43,243 nucleotides of DNA from Planctomycetaceae bacterium. Its GTDB lineage: Bacteria > Planctomycetota > Phycisphaerae > Sedimentisphaerales > Anaerohalosphaeraceae. The notes below the pieces were generated by a model that saw only the letters and a list, made by a program, of their open reading frames with translations, searched no databases and was not told the DNA's origin. The stretch lies in contig JAJFTK010000083.1 of the NCBI GenBank assembly GCA_021372945.1, positions 1 through 43,243 of the forward strand, given 5' to 3'. Position numbers and translations under genes: made by a program. Positions 1 through 8,510 of the stretch are shown here, piece by piece (the first letter of the stretch is position 1; every line of letters begins with the position of its first letter).

Positions 1-136
1 GAATCGGTTCAAGCGGAGGCTGAAACAATTGGGCGTGACGGTCTGGTTTTTGCGGGATCATTGGCCAATCCTTTTTGCAAGATTTTGAACGCATCTTCCA
101 TGAAAGCTTGCAAAATTATACCCGATTTTATCAGCC

Positions 137-460
137 GAATAAACCATAAACCAACGCCAAACCAGCTTTTCAATACACATCACAAACTTTCTCAGGGACG
201 ACTATAATAAGAGCATCCTCTGGTCATCTTACAGCGACATTGTCGTTTTCCGCACGCATTTTATGCTGATTGCCTATTCGCCGGCAAAGAACGAGACGAA
301 GCAAGTCAAGCTGGGGGGCGACTACCACTGGCGCAGCAACGGCACGTTTTGGGTGGATTATGAAGATGTGCTAAAGCCCATGGACGTGCAGTTTCCCGCC
401 GCGGGCACATTATCGTTCCGGCTGCCGGGCGTTGAGAACATTCAAACCATTACGTTTTGA
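137..460 (+). pseudogene. C-terminal remnant of an unidentified protein
   Basis: An open frame runs from just after a stop near position 137 to the stop at 458-460. Its first ATG is at 263, which gives a 65-residue product. The reading is protein-like well upstream of that ATG (for example DDYNKSILWSSYSDIVVFRT, about 199-258), with no good start or ribosome binding site. The product ends in a strand-like stretch, TLSFRLPGVENIQTITF. I read it as the 3' end of a larger, decayed or interrupted gene. In the same frame, positions 2-88 hold another open stretch (28 residues ending WPILFARF) entering from the window edge, followed by several stops. I do not recognise the family, and no function can be given. 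Alternatively 263-460 is a small gene with an unusual start. Confidence 0.3.
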
Positions 461-483
461 CCAATGTCTGCCGGCCAAGCGCA

Positions 484-510
484 TAAAAAAACCCTGCCGC
501 CAGGCAGGGT
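484..510 (-). terminator. intrinsic terminator of the cold-shock gene
   Basis: On the minus strand a GC-rich stem, ACCCTGCC / GGCAGGGT with a short TGGC loop (491-510), is followed directly by seven T residues (484-490 on the plus strand as A). It lies 27 bases past the stop of the cold-shock gene, the expected place and polarity for a Rho-independent terminator. Confidence 0.85.
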
Positions 511-536
511 CTTTGTGATCGCAATGATGTTGCCCC

Positions 537-740
537 TTATACAGGGACCACGTTGTTGGCACAAGGGCCTTTTTTGCCCTCGCCCACTTCATAGCTGACC
601 TTCTGGTTTTCATCCAGAGTGGCATAGCCATTCATCTTGATCTCCGAATGATGCACGAACAAATCCTTGCCGCCGTCATCGGGAGTGATGAATCCGAAAC
701 CTTTACTTGCATTGAACCACTTGACTGTACCTGTACTCAC
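537..740 (-). CDS. csp: cold-shock domain protein (CspA family)
   Basis: This 67-residue protein is a single OB-fold cold-shock domain that binds single-stranded RNA or DNA, acting in bacteria as an RNA chaperone or transcription antiterminator. The RNP1 motif KGFGFI (residues 13-18) and RNP2-like LFVHH (27-31) are both intact, and the opening [16 protein letters not shown] is the family signature. Length matches the usual 65-70 residues. Start: GTG at 738-740, preceded on the minus strand by GGCAGGAG about eight bases upstream. The gene is monocistronic, with a strong terminator downstream and a long non-coding stretch upstream that probably carries its leader. Whether it is cold-induced cannot be seen from the sequence. 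Confidence 0.95.
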   Translation of the reverse strand: MSTGTVKWFNASKGFGFITPDDGGKDLFVHHSEIKMNGYATLDENQKVSYEVGEGKKGPCANNVVPV

Positions 741-1100
741 TTAAATTTCTCCTGCCCCGTTAGGGCCAAACGTCTCTCATTTTGGGATTTTTCGGAAGGA
801 TATTTTTGAGAGATGAAAAATATACTTCTTCTAACTAAGCAGTATTATCGTCTCAAAGCCGCTTGAGTGCACGAGAAAAATAAAATAAATCTTCAAATCG
901 CCGTTTTCAGCCTGGAAATCGCTGTATTCCTCTCGGAAAAGTCAAAATAGTTGGCTGCAAACGGACCTAAAAACGCCATTCTTTCGGAATAGTTCGGGCA
1001 CGAGCCGGCCTTTTGTGATAGAATAGCTCGTTCAGGGTCGGTTCGATGCCAACAAGCCTGCACAACGTCACATTAACCGCCGATCCCGTGAAAGGAAAGT
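741..1100. other. intergenic region between divergent csp and the small zinc protein
   Basis: About 360 bases without a convincing gene. The csp-proximal part is AT-rich and contains the separated complementary arms CTCTCA (775-780) and TGAGAG (about 808-813) on the csp leader side, compatible with a structured 5' leader like those of other cold-shock mRNAs, but I could not fix a promoter. On the plus strand a TAGAAT box near 1019-1024 is a possible -10 for the gene at 1101 without a clear -35. Confidence 0.4.
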
Positions 1101-1265
1101 ATGTCAAAGAAAGTCTTGAAAACATCGCCAGAGGGCAGACTTTGTCAGTTCCCCAAGTGCACCCGCCTGCTGAGTATCTACAATCACCAGGAGTATTGCC
1201 GCATGCACCTTGAACAAATGGCCCAAGCCGCCAAACCCAAACCCAACGGATTCAGTGCCCGCTAG
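1101..1265 (+). CDS. 54-residue zinc-finger-like protein
   Basis: A short gene: ATG at 1101 with AAAGGAAAG just upstream, stop at 1263-1265. The product has one candidate metal site, C15-x4-C20-x12-C33-x2-H36, in a context LLSIYNHQEYC with a conserved-looking YN. Such single treble-clef or ribbon motifs occur in small bacterial regulators and in tails of DNA-binding proteins. The basic tail (AKPKPNG) and small size would suit nucleic-acid or ribosome binding, but no function is established here. The stop codon overlaps, in a shared CTAG, the stop of the likely true tail of the blaR1 gene on the other strand (1262-1264), which supports both as real gene ends. It is a real gene with good likelihood but an unknown role. 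Confidence 0.6.
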   Translation: MSKKVLKTSPEGRLCQFPKCTRLLSIYNHQEYCRMHLEQMAQAAKPKPNGFSAR

Positions 1266-1541
1266 GGCTGACCCGCCCGGTGATTAACTTCCTCTGTCAG
1301 GTGTCGATTCGATTCATCATAGACGATCTTAATGTTGTAGACGCGCATACGTAATCCATTTGCCCGTCACCTTCTCCATTCCTTCCCGGTGCTCGAAACG
1401 ATATGTCTTGAGCGGCACGGAGGGGACCGAGAACCCGCCCTTGTCATCGGTCGTTATATTGACCAGCGCGCTGGACCGGCGGCGTCCATCAAGGGGGTCG
1501 TTACGGATTATAGTTCCCGCCTGCGCTAACAGGTGCGGCAT
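1262..1541 (-). pseudogene. frameshifted tail of the blaR1-like gene
   Basis: Past the blaR1 stop at 1501, coding-like sequence continues in two other minus-strand frames. From about 1541 to 1350 it reads DPLDGRRRSSALVNITTDD and then GGFSVPSVPLKTYRF, a good edge of a carboxypeptidase-regulatory-like beta-sandwich. From about 1345 to the stop at 1262-1264 a third frame reads MRVYNIKIVYDESNRHL and ends AGQP. One-base shifts near 1520 and near 1350 would join all three to the upstream protein and extend it by some 85-90 residues. Either the gene has two late frameshifts in the cell or the assembly has two errors. The 70-codon open frame 1329-1541 taken alone has no ribosome binding site and overlaps blaR1, so I do not call it a separate gene. 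Confidence 0.5.
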
Positions 1542-4500
1542 TGAGTATAATATCGATGCCGCTGATTGTATTGCCGCTGAGGGCGGGAAGGGTAACCGGC
1601 TGCCGTTTCATTTGCGCAAGGTCTTCGGGATCCGCCGCTCGCTCTATAAAGCCGGCAAACCGGCGGCCCTGTGCGAGCGTCTTCTCGGTAAGCAGTGGAA
1701 CACGCATCGGCTTATCCTGCGTAAAGCCTGCCGCCTCGACACAGATATCAACATACCGGTTCGGCGTGCCCGAATACAGATAGCCCCCGACTTCGTGCCA
1801 GTTCGCCGGTTCAATGCCCGTCAGTTCATAACTGCCATCGGAGTCCGTCACCGCATGCCATTGCTGCGGCTCATGCGTCTCCAGGTATTGCTCATAAGAA
1901 ATATCATTGATCCCCAGCGTTGCCGTCACCTTTGCTCCGGCGAGCGGTTTGCCGCTGCTATCGGCAACCTTTCCCTTGATTGAAATGAGGTCACTGCGGT
2001 AGGTCATCGTGACATTCTTATCGTTTTCCAGCTCGACCGTTTGGCTGATTGCAGCAGGGGCGTGCTCCGTATTGATCCGGGCCGTCACCTCATATGTCGG
2101 GCGATCCGAGATCCCGCCGTACGGCCCGTAAGTCGGTCCCGGCAGATCTTTGAATTCGAACTTGCCTTGTGCGTCGGTAATGGCCTGCTTGGAGACCGAC
2201 TTGCCCTTCAGGTTCACAACAACCCCCGCCAGCGGCCGCGGCTTGGGCCCCATTTCGCTGACAAGCTGCCACTGAGCCGCATCGTCGCCTTTCTCCAGCG
2301 TATCCAGCTTATCGAAAAACGCGTCCGGCCAATTCTCGGTGGCATCCACGACCGTGCCGCTGATCGTGCGCATCTGCGTGGTGCTCTCGGTCTCCAGCTT
2401 CTTTTGCACGATGCTGAACGTGAACCGCGAGGGCTTATTGCTGTCGATCAGTCCCGACGGCCCGATCGGGGCAAAATCGCTGACGATCGGCTCAAAGTCG
2501 TTGGTGGTATCCGTATCGCTCCGTCCGCGATTGTGTATATTATAGCGCAGGCTGTCCAGCGCCTTGCCCTGTGCGTCCAGCAGGTCGATCCGAAACCGCC
2601 AGTCCGTATGCGGCCACGGCCGGATCCAACCATCGATCTTCTGCAGGATCTGCTCTCCCTGCCTCTTGAACCGAATGCTGTTAATCTTAACAATATCCGC
2701 CTGCTCCGCTGTCCCCGCGATCAGGTTGACCGCGATATCCTTATCCAGCTCAAACGCCCCCTCAAACCGATCCGTCGGCTGCTGTCCAGTGGTCGCGGTA
2801 CTTGTCTGCCCATCAATTTTACCGCCTTTAATCGTAACCCGCAACTCCATGGTGTTATTGGCTTCATTGCTTTCTGCGATGGCATTGTCATAGTCCAGTA
2901 CGACTGCAAACGCGTACTCCCCGTCCGGCAGATAAAAATCTCGCGTGCGTTCGTTCCATTCCTTGCCGGGCTCAATCGGCCCCGCCTCATGATAGCCGCT
3001 CTGCGGATTGCCGGTTTCATCCAGCCCGTTTTTCGGAGCGCCTTGGTAAAACCGGATCTTGTGTTTCGGCAGGGCGGTCGCGCCCTCGTTCTTGATTGAA
3101 ACAACCAAACTGAACGTCTTACGCTGTTCATCGAACTGCATCCTGAACCCCGCCGGAGCAAGGTCCACGGATCCAACCGTGCCCTTTTCCGCGAAGTAGA
3201 TTCCGCCGAAACTCTCGCCGCCGCCGGCCGGATAAAAACTCAAATGCAGATCGCCGGCTTTGATGAACTCAAACGTTCGCTTGAACTCACCTGTTCCTTT
3301 GACAATATCTGGCCCCTGATCGCTCCGCGTCTCGCCGCCTGTCGCGTAAAGATGCAATACGGCGGCATCATGCGACGCCAGTTCATACGTGCCCTTGACC
3401 TCATACGTCTGACCGATTTCAAATTGGCCGCTCGTGCCGAGAATCTCCGTTATCTCGATCGAATCGCCCCCCAGAAAATCCCGGCTGGTAATGTCAAACT
3501 CAATAGAATGCAGCGAGGAGTAGTACTTTTCTTCAATGCTTTTTTCCAGTGAGTTTCCCAACTCACCCAGTGAATCCAGCATCTTCTTGGCTTCGGCCGT
3601 GTCACTGGTTTTCAGCTTGTCCATAACCTGATTGTATCGCGTGGAGAATATTGCGGCACCTGCTTCAAATGTGGTGTTCTCACAGAGCTTTTCAACGGCT
3701 TGAAGATGGGGTAAGCCGGTCTTCATGGTTTCAGATGCTAAAACCGTATCTTTCCTGGCCATGCTTCTGACCGTTCCCCAGACATTCTCAATAGCCTCCA
3801 TGTCTTCTGCGGCCTTTTTGGCATCTAAAGCGGATAATTCTTTGAGTTCGGCAGCGGAATCTGCGTTCTTGTCGATCAGGTCGCTTCCGCTCGCCGCTTT
3901 TGTTTGTTCGTCCTTCGTCAATCGTCCATCGTCAATCGAAACTTCCACATTCGTTTTCACGCCCGGGCGGAGCGAGACGTTTTTGAAGGTCACTGTTTGA
4001 AATCTTTGCGTTTGGAATTGAACCGCCTGAATCTCTGCAAGGGGCAGGTCAAATTCTGCGGTAATTGATCCAAGCCTTGCATCTTGGTTCAACTTACTTC
4101 CGCCCCCTTGATGCAAGCGAATAGTTCCATTCAAGTCAACGGCGATAATGCGATATGGCCGATCCGTTAGGTTGTGGGCGACGTGAACAAACGTTACGCC
4201 CTCCTTTTCAATTGGGGCGGAAATCATGGCATGCGGCCCACTCGATGACGTCTTGGCGAGACTTCGGCCGTCGCGGCGGTTGATTTGCGTATCGGTTTGC
4301 CAAAGCGAGTCCGATCCGACACAAATCATGAGATCTGCCTTGTCAAGAACTCTATCGAGCGAGAACAAACCTGCAAGGCAGCCGTTTAGTTTCAGTGTAT
4401 CAGGTTCGCTGAAAGGTATTCTTGACCAGTCTATAACCCGGGGCACAGGCTCGTTTACGCTAAAGTCGGTCAGCAGTCTGTTACCGCCGCTCACGTTGTA

Positions 4501-6165
4501 GGCGATTTCATAAATCTTCTGATCTAGGCTCAGGTTCGTACGGCGGTATTGTTGATAGGGCCGCTCCATCGGCGTTCCATCCGGGCGCCACCATTGCTTG
4601 CCCTCGCTGGGGTGTTCGCAAATGCCGAGCAGTTCGACGGTTACACCATTCGGCAGTGCGGCGGTAAAATTGGCAGCCTCTTCTGCCGTCTGATCTCTGT
4701 CTTCTGTCCTCTGTTTAGCCAGTGCAAAATCAAACTTCTCATAATTCGCCAGCGGCCACGTGGTCAGCGTTTTCAGTTGCGGCATGTAGCCATCGGCCTT
4801 GGCGGAGATATTATGTTCCTCATTCGCGGTTTTGAGTGCGAAGCGGCCGTCTGCATCGGTGGTCGTGCGGGCCTTATTGCCATCGTAGCCGTCGTCATAA
4901 ACCTCAGCCCCTGCAATCGGCAGACCTGTCGCCGCATCGGTCACCGTGCCAGTGACTTTAAACTCTGAGTTCTCTGTGGCTTTATTAGCCATCGGCAGCA
5001 CGCAAACAGTCATGATCGAAACCAGCACGACAACGGTTACGATGCGCAGCGGGCGGTTTTTCCACGTTTTCTTTTCAAGCCATTGCAGCCGCGTCACCAG
5101 CCAATTGGAATTCTCGAAAAGACCCAACAAGCCCAATGCCGGCGTAATTGGCTGCGCCAAGAGCCGGCGGGCGGTTTCCAGCAACGTCTGTCGATAATGG
5201 ATCGTATCATCCTTGAGCAGCTTTGCGACTGTCGCATCGCAGCACACCTCGCGCAGGTTCTGCAGCGTCTTGCGGATCATCCACAGCAGGGGGTTGAACC
5301 AGTAAACGATCTGCAGCAGCATAAACGCCGCATGCACCAGCAGGTCCCCGCGCTTGATATGTGCCAGCTCGTGCAGCAGTACATGTTCGATGTCCCTTGT
5401 CTGCATGTCCCTGGCCATCTTAGCCGGCATCAGCAGTACCGGCCGAACAATGCCGAATACCGCCGGACAGGGCACCCGCTCGGTGAAGATCACTTCCGGC
5501 AGCCGCCGCAATCGAAGCCGTTCTGCTGTTTTGCTTAACAGTTCGTTAAAAGATGCAGGCAGCGGCTGCACGTCCGCGCCTTTATGTTCTTTTCGCAATC
5601 CCGCCAGCCGCACCATCAGCCACGCACTTAAACCCGCAACGCCCCCGATCCAGCTCAGCATCGCCCACGCCTGCCATGACAACGCAGACGTCACCAAAGG
5701 ATCGCCTGCTCCCAGCCCGTGTTGCTCTGCATGCTGGTCCGCGGCGGGTTCACCTTCAAGCCCGGGGCGCAAGCTGTAAGACTGTGTTCCATTGGGTGGC
5801 ACGGTCAAGCCGGCCCCGAGCGAAGTCGAGGGGCTTTGCTTGGCCGTGGCGTTTGCGCCCGCAGCCTCATCGTGCAAAACGGCTTCCATACCGTCAGCCT
5901 GCGTTCCATTCAGCCCAGTGCTGACGATCTTCTGTGCCGCCTGCGGGATCTGCGAAGTCACGCTCACCGGCGACGTCAGCGACGGCGGCACCAGCAGCTT
6001 GAGCAGCACCAGCATCCAGAGCGCATACCGCACCTGCGGCCACGCCCATCGACGGATCGCCAGGTCGACCGCCCACACGATCGCTACCAGCACCGCAACC
6101 TGCCACAACATCTCCACCTGCCAACTCGTCCACCTGTCCGCGATTGAATTCAGGGATTCGATCAT
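1501..6165 (-). CDS. BlaR1-type M56 membrane peptidase with large multidomain C-terminus
   Basis: A 1554-residue membrane metallopeptidase of the BlaR1/MecR1 (M56) family. Helices lie near 17-37, 46-63, 163-188 and 374-393. The zinc site HELAH is at 265-269 with a downstream ligand motif REVCCD (305-310). Known BlaR1 proteins sense an external signal and cleave the BlaI repressor inside the cell. The penicillin-binding sensor domain is absent. In its place are a carboxypeptidase-regulatory-like domain (about 402-475), a long undefined region (500-990), a CARDB-like domain (about 998-1112) and two further regulatory-like beta-sandwiches (about 1265-1370 and 1392-1500). The start ATG overlaps the blaI stop as ATGA, so the two are translationally coupled. 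The linker 80-160 and other spots hold repeat-derived peptides such as PSTSLGAG and RTEDRDQT. The end appears frameshifted. Sensor ligand unknown. Confidence 0.88.
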   Translation of the reverse strand: MIESLNSIADRWTSWQVEMLWQVAVLVAIVWAVDLAIRRWAWPQVRYALWMLVLLKLLVPPSLTSPVSVTSQIPQAAQKIVSTGLNGTQADGMEAVLHDEAAGANATAKQSPSTSLGAGLTVPPNGTQSYSLRPGLEGEPAADQHAEQHGLGAGDPLVTSALSWQAWAMLSWIGGVAGLSAWLMVRLAGLRKEHKGADVQPLPASFNELLSKTAERLRLRRLPEVIFTERVPCPAVFGIVRPVLLMPAKMARDMQTRDIEHVLLHELAHIKRGDLLVHAAFMLLQIVYWFNPLLWMIRKTLQNLREVCCDATVAKLLKDDTIHYRQTLLETARRLLAQPITPALGLLGLFENSNWLVTRLQWLEKKTWKNRPLRIVTVVVLVSIMTVCVLPMANKATENSEFKVTGTVTDAATGLPIAGAEVYDDGYDGNKARTTTDADGRFALKTANEEHNISAKADGYMPQLKTLTTWPLANYEKFDFALAKQRTEDRDQTAEEAANFTAALPNGVTVELLGICEHPSEGKQWWRPDGTPMERPYQQYRRTNLSLDQKIYEIAYNVSGGNRLLTDFSVNEPVPRVIDWSRIPFSEPDTLKLNGCLAGLFSLDRVLDKADLMICVGSDSLWQTDTQINRRDGRSLAKTSSSGPHAMISAPIEKEGVTFVHVAHNLTDRPYRIIAVDLNGTIRLHQGGGSKLNQDARLGSITAEFDLPLAEIQAVQFQTQRFQTVTFKNVSLRPGVKTNVEVSIDDGRLTKDEQTKAASGSDLIDKNADSAAELKELSALDAKKAAEDMEAIENVWGTVRSMARKDTVLASETMKTGLPHLQAVEKLCENTTFEAGAAIFSTRYNQVMDKLKTSDTAEAKKMLDSLGELGNSLEKSIEEKYYSSLHSIEFDITSRDFLGGDSIEITEILGTSGQFEIGQTYEVKGTYELASHDAAVLHLYATGGETRSDQGPDIVKGTGEFKRTFEFIKAGDLHLSFYPAGGGESFGGIYFAEKGTVGSVDLAPAGFRMQFDEQRKTFSLVVSIKNEGATALPKHKIRFYQGAPKNGLDETGNPQSGYHEAGPIEPGKEWNERTRDFYLPDGEYAFAVVLDYDNAIAESNEANNTMELRVTIKGGKIDGQTSTATTGQQPTDRFEGAFELDKDIAVNLIAGTAEQADIVKINSIRFKRQGEQILQKIDGWIRPWPHTDWRFRIDLLDAQGKALDSLRYNIHNRGRSDTDTTNDFEPIVSDFAPIGPSGLIDSNKPSRFTFSIVQKKLETESTTQMRTISGTVVDATENWPDAFFDKLDTLEKGDDAAQWQLVSEMGPKPRPLAGVVVNLKGKSVSKQAITDAQGKFEFKDLPGPTYGPYGGISDRPTYEVTARINTEHAPAAISQTVELENDKNVTMTYRSDLISIKGKVADSSGKPLAGAKVTATLGINDISYEQYLETHEPQQWHAVTDSDGSYELTGIEPANWHEVGGYLYSGTPNRYVDICVEAAGFTQDKPMRVPLLTEKTLAQGRRFAGFIERAADPEDLAQMKRQPVTLPALSGNTISGIDIILNAAPVSAGGNYNP
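5812..5834. repeat. palindromic repeat inside the blaR1 linker
   Basis: GGCCCC-GAGCGAAGTCGA-GGGGC forms a near-perfect inverted repeat (GCCCC/GGGGC arms with a GAGCGAAGTCGA centre). It sits in frame in the low-complexity periplasmic linker of the BlaR1-like protein. From memory it resembles short palindromic elements dispersed through many environmental bacterial genomes, but only one copy is seen here. Confidence 0.45.
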
Positions 6166-6551
6166 TGGACCTGCTCCTTTCCGCCGTCCTTCTGCTCGTC
6201 TTTATTCAGCGCCTCCACTAATTCCAGCTTCTGCTTGTCCGTTAATGTCTGTTCCTCCACCAAAAAATGCATCAGCGGACCAAACGCCCCGTCGAATGCC
6301 TGGTTCACCAGCGTTTTCAAGGCGCTCCGCTGGGCCGTCTGTTTGCTCAGCAGTGGTTCGTACAGCCCCACATGGCCCTTCTTGCTCTCTTGGACGGCCT
6401 TTTTATCGGACAAACGCGTCAGCATTGTCTTGATGGTCGTGTACGCCCAGTTGACATCTTTGGGCAGGCGATCGGCGACCTGGCGCGCTGTCGCCGGCCA
6501 CTTTTCCCAGAGGGCATTCATGATTTGCCATTCCGCTTCCGTCAGCCTCAT
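6162..6551 (-). CDS. blaI: BlaI/MecI-family transcriptional repressor
   Basis: This 129-residue winged-helix repressor opens with LTEAEWQIMNALWEKWPATA and the recognition region NWAYTTIKTMLTRLSDK, both characteristic of BlaI/MecI. The C-terminal half (about 75-125) is the helical dimerisation part that in characterised relatives is cut after BlaR1 activation. Start ATG at 6549-6551, with AAGGAAGG upstream. It overlaps the downstream M56 peptidase gene by four bases (ATGA), a classic repressor-protease pair. Two TACA/TGTA-type palindromes and a sigma70-like promoter lie directly upstream, so it most likely represses its own operon. The planctomycete version need not concern beta-lactams; no beta-lactamase is in the window. 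Family call very secure, target genes beyond its own operon unknown. Confidence 0.94.
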   Translation of the reverse strand: MRLTEAEWQIMNALWEKWPATARQVADRLPKDVNWAYTTIKTMLTRLSDKKAVQESKKGHVGLYEPLLSKQTAQRSALKTLVNQAFDGAFGPLMHFLVEEQTLTDKQKLELVEALNKDEQKDGGKEQVQ

Positions 6552-6563
6552 AAACCTTCCTTT

Positions 6564-6608
6564 CTACAAATGTAAAAGCCATTCTACTACTGTTGTAGAA
6601 GCTGTCAA
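6564..6608 (-). promoter_or_regulatory. blaI promoter with two BlaI-type operators
   Basis: On the minus strand TTGACA (6603-6608) and TAGAAT (6581-6586) are separated by 16 bases. Operator-like palindrome 1, TTCTAC-N7-GTAGAA (6582-6600), covers the spacer and -10. Palindrome 2, CTACAAATGTA (6564-6574), lies between the probable start site and the ribosome binding site. Both match the TACA..TGTA core of known BlaI/MecI operators, so autoregulation is the natural reading. Confidence 0.8.
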
Positions 6609-6763
6609 CAGGAAAAATGAAAAATTTGCCGGCATCCATTTAGCGGCCCTCAACAACAATAATTCGCTTTTATCGTCACCAACCGCCAACATTTGACGTA
6701 TTTTAATCTTTACCCGCACCAGATCCTGTGCCGATATAAACCGAGGCTTTTTAGAGGATGCTG

Positions 6764-7138
6764 ATGCAGTCGCTTATGGAAAATGAACAACGATCAAGTT
6801 CGCAGTCGCCGGCGGCCACTAAACTGTGCCCGTTCTGTGCCGAGCGCATCCAGTTGCTGGCCATCAAGTGCCGCTATTGCGGCGAGTTCCTCGACAGACC
6901 CCCCGCGGCAAAGCCTTCGTCCAAATGGTATTACTCCAACCTGACGATGATCGGCTCCCTGCTGACGCTGGGTCCGTTGGCTTTGCCCCTGGTCTGGGCC
7001 AACCCCCGATTCAAGGTCTGGGTCAAGGCCGTCATCACCGCGGCAACCATCGCCTTCACACTGCTGCTGTGCTGGGCCATGGTCGGTATGTATGTCCATC
7101 TCATGGACCAGATCCAATCGCTCGGTTTGATGAAATAA
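6764..7138 (+). CDS. zinc-ribbon membrane protein
   Basis: About 124 residues. A rubredoxin-like zinc ribbon, CPFC-x11-CRYC, occupies residues about 22-39, followed by a Pro-rich linker and two hydrophobic helices (about 60-80, including GSLLTLGPLALPLVW, and 88-112). This domain plan, cytoplasmic zinc ribbon plus short membrane part, is common in uncharacterised small planctomycete proteins. I chose the ATG at 6764 because AGAGG at 6753-6757 is six bases away; an ATG at 6758 would abut it directly, and one at 6776 is also possible. It stands alone on the plus strand and shares a terminator with the convergent propeller gene. No enzymatic residues are seen and the role is unknown. Confidence 0.75.
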   Translation: MQSLMENEQRSSSQSPAATKLCPFCAERIQLLAIKCRYCGEFLDRPPAAKPSSKWYYSNLTMIGSLLTLGPLALPLVWANPRFKVWVKAVITAATIAFTLLLCWAMVGMYVHLMDQIQSLGLMK

Positions 7139-7173
7139 AAAAAGCCGCCGGTCAGAGGGACGGCGGCTTTGCA
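7136..7173. terminator. bidirectional terminator between convergent genes
   Basis: A stem GCCGCCG (7144-7150) / CGGCGGC (7161-7167) with a ten-base loop is flanked by AAAAAAA on the left and TTT on the right. It lies between the stops of the zinc-ribbon gene (7138) and the propeller gene (7188) and can serve both, more strongly for the minus strand where the T-run is longer. Confidence 0.8.
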
Positions 7174-7187
7174 TTTCTCACGGTTGG

Positions 7188-8510
7188 CTATTGCTTGTTT
7201 TCAATACAGTAAAGGTTCTTCTTGCCCTTCAGATAGATCGCGCTGCCATACAGCGCAGGCGTCGAGTCGATCCCATCAACCCGCTTATTGACCGACACGA
7301 CTTCAAGCGTGTCGGCGTTCTTCAAGACGTATGTCACGCCGTTGCGCCCGACATAATAGACATTGCCCGCCGCACCGACCGGCGAGGCGTAAATATCCTT
7401 GATCTGTTCCAGCTTCTGCTTGACATAGAAGGGCTGGCCCGTCTGCGCGTTATAGCACGAGATGGCCGACGTATTGACCGAATTGACATAAAGCTTATCA
7501 TCGTACAAAAGCGGCGAGGCCACGTACGGCGTCCCTTCGTTGACCTCCCAGGCGATCGCGTCAGTGCCCGTCAAATCGCCCGTCCTGCCCAGTTTGATCG
7601 CCTGCAGCTTGGCCCCACGGAAACCGCTCACGCAGAACACCATCTCTTTATTGGCCACCGGCGTGGGGATCACGTTCTCGGTCTGCCCGCTGCATTCCCA
7701 AATCAAACTGCCCGTCTGTGCGTCATAACCGCGGCTTTGCTTGGTGCCCGCCACCACGATCTGCTCCTTGCCCCCGACCTCCACGACCAGCGGCGCCGTC
7801 CATGCCGTCTTTTCATCGTGCGGCTGCTTCCAGGCGATCTCGCCCGTCTGCCGGTTCAACGCATAAATGAGCGATTCGCCCTCATGGTCCCATACCACAA
7901 TAAGATTATCCTTCGTCAGCGCCGGCGAGCCGCCCTCGCCAAACCCCGCGCGAATCGTCTTTTGCCCCAGGTCCTTGCCCCATTTGATCTTGCCCTCGAG
8001 GTCCAGGCAATAGACCCCGCGCGAGCCGAAGTTCGCCCACACCAGCTTGCCGTCCGTCACCGGCGAATACGAAGCGAACCCGTGATCCGGATGATGTCCC
8101 TCGTGCGGCAGCACCTGCTTGACCATCGTCTCCCAAAGCATCTTACCCGTGTTCCGGTCCAGGCAGAGTACATTGAACTTGTATTCGGAAGTGGGCTTCT
8201 GATTTCGGGGCCGCCCTTGACCCTGTCGCGCAGGCGCCGGTTCGGGCGCCGCATCGGGCGTTTCCACCTTCATGGCATTCTGCAAAAAGATCTTGTCTTC
8301 CCAGATGATGGGCGACGAATCCGAACCGTCGCCGGCCAGCGCAACCTTCCACTTGATATTCTCCGTCTCGCTCCACTTCACCGGGGGAGTAGCGTCCGGC
8401 GAAACCCCCGTTTGATCGGGTCCGCGAAACGACGGCCAATTGGACGCGCTATAAACCCATACACTGAACACGCACACGCTAATAACAAATGCAAATCGCC
8501 TTGCGACCAT
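7188..8510 (-). CDS. secreted PQQ/BamB-type beta-propeller protein
   Basis: A 440-residue exported protein. The start ATG at 8508-8510 is preferred over an upstream TTG at 8534 because AAGGGAG lies six bases upstream of it. Residues 1-22 are a signal peptide (MVARRFAFVISVCVFSVWVY, then SAS). The mature protein opens NWPSFRGPDQTGVS, the hallmark of planctomycete PQQ-binding-like repeat proteins, and continues with seven to eight WD-like blades, each with a motif such as LNRQTGEIAWK, YDAQTGSLIWE and YNAQTGQPFYV. Such proteins share the fold of quinoprotein dehydrogenases and BamB. Catalytic calcium and PQQ ligands were not identified, so enzyme activity is unproven. A Pro/Ala insert (PEPAPARQGQGRPRNQ) interrupts an early blade. 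It is single, with a terminator after it. Confidence 0.85.
   Translation of the reverse strand: MVARRFAFVISVCVFSVWVYSASNWPSFRGPDQTGVSPDATPPVKWSETENIKWKVALAGDGSDSSPIIWEDKIFLQNAMKVETPDAAPEPAPARQGQGRPRNQKPTSEYKFNVLCLDRNTGKMLWETMVKQVLPHEGHHPDHGFASYSPVTDGKLVWANFGSRGVYCLDLEGKIKWGKDLGQKTIRAGFGEGGSPALTKDNLIVVWDHEGESLIYALNRQTGEIAWKQPHDEKTAWTAPLVVEVGGKEQIVVAGTKQSRGYDAQTGSLIWECSGQTENVIPTPVANKEMVFCVSGFRGAKLQAIKLGRTGDLTGTDAIAWEVNEGTPYVASPLLYDDKLYVNSVNTSAISCYNAQTGQPFYVKQKLEQIKDIYASPVGAAGNVYYVGRNGVTYVLKNADTLEVVSVNKRVDGIDSTPALYGSAIYLKGKKNLYCIENKQ

Noticed and set aside
1329..1541. 70-codon frame as an independent gene
   Set aside because: No ribosome binding site, overlaps the end of blaR1, and its sequence reads as the continuation of the same beta-sandwich.
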